From contig UQIQ01000003.1 of NCBI GenBank assembly GCA_900541185.1, forward strand, positions 1 through 62,001: 62,001 nt of DNA, in the 5' to 3' direction. Of the stretch, positions 58,537 through 62,001 are shown one piece after another (position 1 is the first letter of the stretch; every line of letters starts with the position of its first letter). The position numbers were made by a program, and so were the translations under genes. This stretch comes from an uncultured Collinsella sp. GTDB taxonomy: Bacteria; Actinomycetota; Coriobacteriia; Coriobacteriales; Coriobacteriaceae. The notes beneath the pieces were generated by a model that was not told the DNA's origin, made no database searches, and was given only the letters and a program-made list of their open reading frames with translations.

Positions 58537-58858
58537 CGTTTTGGCATACAAGGGTTATTTCGCCCCGGTCGAGTTCGATGCCGAACAGCATGTGCTAACA
58601 GGTATGGTCGCCGGCATTAGGGATGCAATCGTATTTGAAGGCTCCACGGCTGAAGAAGTGGAGCAATGCTTCCACGACGCCGTCGACGATTACCTTGAGT
58701 TTTGCGCCGAGAAGGGCAAGGAACCCGAGCGGGCTTTTAAGGGCTCGTTCAACGTAAGAACGGGCTCTGAGCTCCACAAGCAAGCAGCGCTGGCAGCAGC
58801 AAAGAAGGGTGAGTCACTCAATAAGTTTGTGACTGAAGCAATCGCTGCGGCGTTATAG
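58529..58858 (+). CDS. hicB: HicB-type antitoxin
   Basis: The 109-aa product begins MSNVLAYKGYFAPVEFDAEQHVLTGMVAGIRDAIVFEGSTAEEVEQCFHDAVDDYLEFCAEKGKEPER, the degenerate RNase H-like HicB domain, and ends with a helix-turn-helix or ribbon-helix-helix-like tail (SLNKFVTEAIAAAL). GGAGGTAGTC precedes the ATG at 58529. It neutralises HicA and probably binds the palindrome upstream. Confidence 0.92.
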   Translation: MSNVLAYKGYFAPVEFDAEQHVLTGMVAGIRDAIVFEGSTAEEVEQCFHDAVDDYLEFCAEKGKEPERAFKGSFNVRTGSELHKQAALAAAKKGESLNKFVTEAIAAAL

Positions 58859-58934
58859 CATTAACGCATAGGCCCAAACAACCACAAAGGGCGCAGTTCA
58901 CAGGCATATTTGCGGTGACTTTACTGCCCATATC

Positions 58935-58988
58935 GCGTTTGCCCAGAAAAAACCTGCCAAAATAAACCTGTCCCTTTTTGGAAGGTTT
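58935..58988 (+). repeat. dispersed repeat, copy C
   Basis: This copy runs from gcgtttgcccag to ggaaggttt and differs from copy A (5179-5231, opposite strand) at only a few positions. It ends 16 bases before the cyclo-ligase ATG. Confidence 0.85.
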
Positions 58989-59004
58989 GGGAGATGAGGC
59001 TGGG

Positions 59005-59601
59005 ATGGATAAGGCTGAGTTGCGGCGGGCGGTGATTGCTCGGCGCGATGCGATTGATTTGGATGTGCGGGCGGCGAAGTCTGCTGATATCTGTGCGCGG
59101 CTGGTTGATCTGCTGGGCCGCTTGGATGCCGCGGAGCCGCACACCGTTGCCGTCTATGCCGCGATGGGTTCCGAAGTCGACCCAGCCGCGTTTGCCGCAG
59201 CTGCCGCCAAACGCGGCTGGCGCGTGGCCTATCCGTGCATGCTCTCGGCAGCCGAAGCCGCAGCTTGTGGCCAGCGCATGTGCATGCGGGCAGTCTCTGC
59301 CGGCGATGCGTCCGAGGCCCCGTTTATCGCCCACCCTACGCGGGCCTTCGCAGCCACGGACGTCGACAGCGACCACTTCCCCATCGTGCCCGCCGCCGAG
59401 CTCGACATGGTTGTCGTGCCGCTCGTAGCTTTCGACCGCACCGGCGCGCGCCTGGGCTACGGCGGAGGCTGCTACGACCGCTACCTGCCCACAGTTGCAC
59501 CTGAACGCCCAATCGTCGGCATCGCCTTTGACGAACAGCGCGTCGACCACGTTCCCACCGACGCCCACGATCTGTCGCTGCCCAACATCGTCAGCGCCTA
59601 G
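59005..59601 (+). CDS. 5-formyltetrahydrofolate cyclo-ligase
   Basis: The 198-aa product converts 5-formyl-THF to 5,10-methenyl-THF with ATP. It begins MDKAELRRAVIARRDAI, typical of the family, and has the signature VVPLVAFDRTGARLGYGGGCYDRYLP with the phosphate-binding GYGGGCYDR. GAGG lies before the ATG at 59005; the frame is open upstream into a repeat. It is monocistronic. Confidence 0.95.
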   Translation: MDKAELRRAVIARRDAIDLDVRAAKSADICARLVDLLGRLDAAEPHTVAVYAAMGSEVDPAAFAAAAAKRGWRVAYPCMLSAAEAAACGQRMCMRAVSAGDASEAPFIAHPTRAFAATDVDSDHFPIVPAAELDMVVVPLVAFDRTGARLGYGGGCYDRYLPTVAPERPIVGIAFDEQRVDHVPTDAHDLSLPNIVSA

Positions 59602-59625
59602 CCGCCGCTGTATCGCACCCGCAAG

Positions 59626-59741
59626 ATGAGCGTGGAAAATCTCCCACTTTGAGCCCCCTTACGAGCTAAAAACGGGAGATTATCCACGCTCATTCAACAA
59701 GCGTCCGAAAATCCACGCTCGTCCGTCCGATTTTCCACGCT
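59626..59741. repeat. dispersed hairpin repeat, copy R1
   Basis: The arms 59628-59645 and 59674-59691 pair over 18 bp with one mismatch (gagcgtggaaaatctccc). They are followed by tccgaaaatccacgctc and ttttccacgct, so the core gtggatttt string recurs in both orientations. It matches R2 along its length. Confidence 0.8.
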
Positions 59742-59768
59742 TGTGCAGCCAAACGCTCTGCAACTGCC

Positions 59769-60731
59769 TCAGCACGCACGCGGCACGCCGGCGACCTTGA
59801 GCTTGCGATCGAACTTTGTCGGATCCCTTAGATCATCCCAGCACAAGCGCACGATCTTGCAGTTATCAAGCAGCGAAAGCCTCGACTCGCGCTGGCGCTC
59901 ATCGAACTGCGTCTTCGCGAGCTTGCCCTCCTCCGCTGCCTTCTCGCTTTTAACAAATCCGTCGAACTCCCCGATAATCAGCCGGTCGCCCACGCGCCAC
60001 AAGTAGTCGACGCGATACGGTCGTCCCGGCTCAACCGGGTCGAACAGCTCAACTTGCAACTCCGGCGTCTGCCAGCCGCGCTCGATCATCAGGGCACGCG
60101 CCTTGGACTCGCCGCCGCTTTCCGACAGCCCATCGGCACATCGTGCAACCCTGCGCGCCGTCACAACACCGCGACGATTCAGGCCAAGCTTGTCGACAGT
60201 CTCAACGAGATGCTCCTTCGACAAAAGTTGCTCATGGAGCGCCGAATCCGCGATGATCAGTCCCTCGACAAACGATGCATCGACCAAGCAATCCGTAATC
60301 GTTTGATCGATATCGGTTACGGCGATATCCATCTGGGTGGCCCGTGTTTGACGAGCATAGCGATGACGAATGACCTGAGAGCCCGGCGTCGTCGATTGGG
60401 GCGGCATCGCGGCGATATGGATGTGCGTCAAATTGGCATGCGAAACCGAAAGGCCATAGATAACAGCCGCCGTATAGGAGCAAAATGTCCAGTCGGGGTG
60501 CTTTTGCGCAAGCGCCCGCACCCGATGCAGATAACGCTGCCGAAACTTGAGCTCGGACCAGTATTCCGGACGCGCATACAGCCCCGGCATGACCGCTTCG
60601 AGACTTCCCGCCTCCGCCCGCCGCTGAATCTGCTTTGCCTCCGCCGCCGTGCGCGCGTACACGCAGCTCATCTGCTGTTCGCATGCTTTAATGTGACTTG
60701 CAAGCCTTTGATTCGCCGTCATGTTTCCCAT
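59769..60731 (-). CDS. AbiEi-like protein with a C-terminal nuclease-like domain
   Basis: The 320-aa product begins MGNMTANQRLASHIKACEQQ. The middle (EAVMPGLYARPEYW, CSYTAAVIYGLSVSHANLTHIHI, RHRYARQTRATQMDIAVTDIDQTITDCLVDASFVEGLIIADSAL) follows the AbiEi antitoxin/DUF-type layout of winged helix plus C-terminal domain. The tail (GGESKARALMIERGWQTPELQVELFD, YRVDYLWRVGDRLIIGEFDG, RLSLLDNCKIVRLCWDDL) shows the E...D-Y...E-F-D-G pattern of DUF559-type PD-(D/E)XK folds. No AbiEii partner is adjacent. GGGAGG precedes the ATG at 60731. Confidence 0.82.
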   Translation of the reverse strand: MGNMTANQRLASHIKACEQQMSCVYARTAAEAKQIQRRAEAGSLEAVMPGLYARPEYWSELKFRQRYLHRVRALAQKHPDWTFCSYTAAVIYGLSVSHANLTHIHIAAMPPQSTTPGSQVIRHRYARQTRATQMDIAVTDIDQTITDCLVDASFVEGLIIADSALHEQLLSKEHLVETVDKLGLNRRGVVTARRVARCADGLSESGGESKARALMIERGWQTPELQVELFDPVEPGRPYRVDYLWRVGDRLIIGEFDGFVKSEKAAEEGKLAKTQFDERQRESRLSLLDNCKIVRLCWDDLRDPTKFDRKLKVAGVPRAC

Positions 60732-61026
60732 GTCGCCTCCCAAATCTTGGAACGGCGCAAACGTACCAGACGGTTTCATGCGAAGTCTGACCAAATACCG
60801 TCCAGGCGCTGACCAAATGCTTGACGGTTTTGGACGTTTTAGGCTGATGTCTTATATCTGCAGGTAGGGCGGTTGTCGAGAGGTCCCTGTCTCCACATTT
60901 TGAGGCCTTGGTCCATCGGATTATCAGAAAGAAAAACCCGTCGAGATTCAAGACTACGCCAAATGCGACTTTGCCTCTGCACGCACCGTCGCTTAGCCGA
61001 GCCATCGGCATCTACATGCCTAAAAA
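60732..61026. other. intergenic stretch with TGACCAAA repeats
   Basis: No gene is seen. Two ctgaccaaat strings lie near 60788 and 60811, followed by gacggttttgg (about 60825-60835). They resemble the inverted repeat before the Tad operon at 24314-24365. The rest is featureless. Confidence 0.4.
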
Positions 61027-61142
61027 ATGAGCGTGGATAATCTCCCGTTTTGAGCCTAGTTTCAAGCCAAAAGTGGGAGATTATCCACGCTCGATTTGTA
61101 AATGTCCGAAAATCCACGCTCGTCCGTCCGGATATCCACGCT
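61027..61142. repeat. dispersed hairpin repeat, copy R2
   Basis: The arms 61029-61046 and 61075-61092 are perfect 18-bp complements (gagcgtggataatctccc). They are followed by tgtccgaaaatccacgctcg and gatatccacgct. It aligns with R1 throughout with scattered differences and ends 33 bases before the metA stop. Confidence 0.82.
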
Positions 61143-61174
61143 CGTCACGCCGCCGGCACAGCAGCAGCCGTAGC

Positions 61175-62001
61175 CTAGTGCTCCTCGCCGGCTCGGGCTA
61201 GGTCGTAGGGCGTGGTCTGGTAGACGTAGTAGTTGAGCCAGTTGGTATAGAGCAACTGAGCCTGACTGCGCCAAACGTTACGCGGCTCGGCGGTGGGGTC
61301 GTCACCTGGGAAGTAATGCGCCGGCACCTGGGGATTAAGCCCGCGTTTCACGTCGCGCTCGTACTCCAGGCGCAGCGTGTCGGTATCGTACTCGGGATGC
61401 CCAAAGACAAAGAAGCGACGGCTGTCGGTCGACTTGACGATGTACAGGCCCACCTCGTCGGACACGGCCACGACCTCAAGCTGCGGCTCGGCCTCCACGT
61501 CCTCGCGGCGCACATCGGTGTTGCGCGAATGCACGGCATAGAAACGGTCGTCAAAGCCGCGGACCAGCGGGCTTTGCGGCTTCACCAGATAATGCTCGAA
61601 CACGCCACTCGCCTTTGCCGGCAGGTCGTGCTTCTGAATACCGTAGTGGTGATACAGGCCCGCCTGCGCGCCCCAACAAATGTGCAGCGTGGAGTGCACG
61701 TGCGTGGTAGACCAGTCCATGATCTGGCAGAGTTCGGGCCAGTAGTCGACCTCCTCGAACGGCATCTGCTCCACCGGCGCGCCCGTGATGATCAGGCCGT
61801 CGTAGTGGATGTCGCGGATGTCGTCGAACGTGCGGTAAAACGTCTCCAGGTGGCCAGCGCTCACGTGCGTGGCCTCGTGCGTTTTGGTGCGCAGCAGGTC
61901 CACCTCCACCTGCAGCGGCGTGTTGGAGAGCTTGCGCATGATCTGCGTCTCGGTGGCGATCTTGGTGGGCATGAGGTTGAGGATGAGCACGCGCAGCGGG
62001 C
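61175..62001 (-). CDS. metA: homoserine O-acetyltransferase MetA (3' part, runs off the window)
   Basis: The visible 270-odd residues (from LILNLMPTKIATETQIMRKL to the end) match MetA, which acylates homoserine for methionine synthesis. The catalytic Cys is in HICWGAQAG, the active-site His and Glu in VHSRNTDV and FGHPEYD. The acyl-specificity loop reads GAPVEQMPFEEV with Glu where succinyl-type enzymes have Gly, which predicts acetyl-CoA use. The N-terminus, about 35-45 residues, lies beyond base 62001. Confidence 0.94.
   Translation of the reverse strand, partial: PLRVLILNLMPTKIATETQIMRKLSNTPLQVEVDLLRTKTHEATHVSAGHLETFYRTFDDIRDIHYDGLIITGAPVEQMPFEEVDYWPELCQIMDWSTTHVHSTLHICWGAQAGLYHHYGIQKHDLPAKASGVFEHYLVKPQSPLVRGFDDRFYAVHSRNTDVRREDVEAEPQLEVVAVSDEVGLYIVKSTDSRRFFVFGHPEYDTDTLRLEYERDVKRGLNPQVPAHYFPGDDPTAEPRNVWRSQAQLLYTNWLNYYVYQTTPYDLARAGEEH

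Overview
The window looks like a chromosomal segment of a high-GC Actinomycetota, most likely a Coriobacteriia gut bacterium of the Collinsella type. This is inferred from the base composition, the dense minus-strand operons, the compact Tad pilus locus, the short MetRS and the overall protein style; no database search was run. It is mostly conserved housekeeping sequence with small accessory patches. Five tRNA genes are present: Ser(GCT), Arg(ACG), Leu(CAG), Phe(GAA) and Val(GAC).

Layout. 1-9.8 kb: tRNA-Ser, a TPR protein, tRNA-Arg, serS, a small membrane protein, proC, rlmH, an SPFH protein, a duplicated tRNA-Leu 3' end, tRNA-Leu, a TatD nuclease and rsmA. 9.8-14.5 kb: metG, rsmI, a GH5-fold protein that has lost its catalytic acid/base, tRNA-Phe and a toxin-antitoxin-like pair. 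14.6-24.2 kb: a twelve-gene, tightly overlapping Tad/Flp pilus operon (CpaB, TadZ-like, TadA, TadB, TadC, Flp, TadE-like pseudopilins, a large cysteine-rich TadG-like protein and a DUF192 protein). 24.4-28.6 kb: rsgA and a Ca2+-type P-ATPase whose ribosome binding site is buried in a leader hairpin. 29.0-35.7 kb: pyk, a nuclease-like accessory protein inside a region with a 21-bp inverted repeat, a phospholipase-C-like protein, and a nikMQO-type Ni/Co ECF transporter behind a NikR-like palindrome. 35.8-40 kb: pheST under a T-box leader. 40-47 kb: an M32 carboxypeptidase, glmM, a DUF4012 protein, an EamA transporter and tRNA-Val.

47-62 kb is the accessory half: a DUF5710 protein, a zinc-ribbon protein, an HNH endonuclease of the modification-dependent type, an AlbA_2/Schlafen-like regulator with a long array of TATCTCTCAT operators, a frameshifted orphan PTS EIIC, a SIS sugar-phosphate protein, a decayed second AlbA_2 gene that still carries its control region, an M16C protease, dispersed hairpin repeats, a hicAB pair under a probable SOS box, a 5-formyl-THF cyclo-ligase, an AbiEi-like protein fused to a nuclease-like domain, and the 3' part of metA (Glu-type, acetyl-CoA specific).

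The most interesting signals are the intact/decayed AlbA_2 pair with shared operator arrays, the RBS-sequestering leader of the P-ATPase, the GH5 pseudoenzyme, the NikR-like and SOS-like operators, and several uncatalogued dispersed hairpin repeats.
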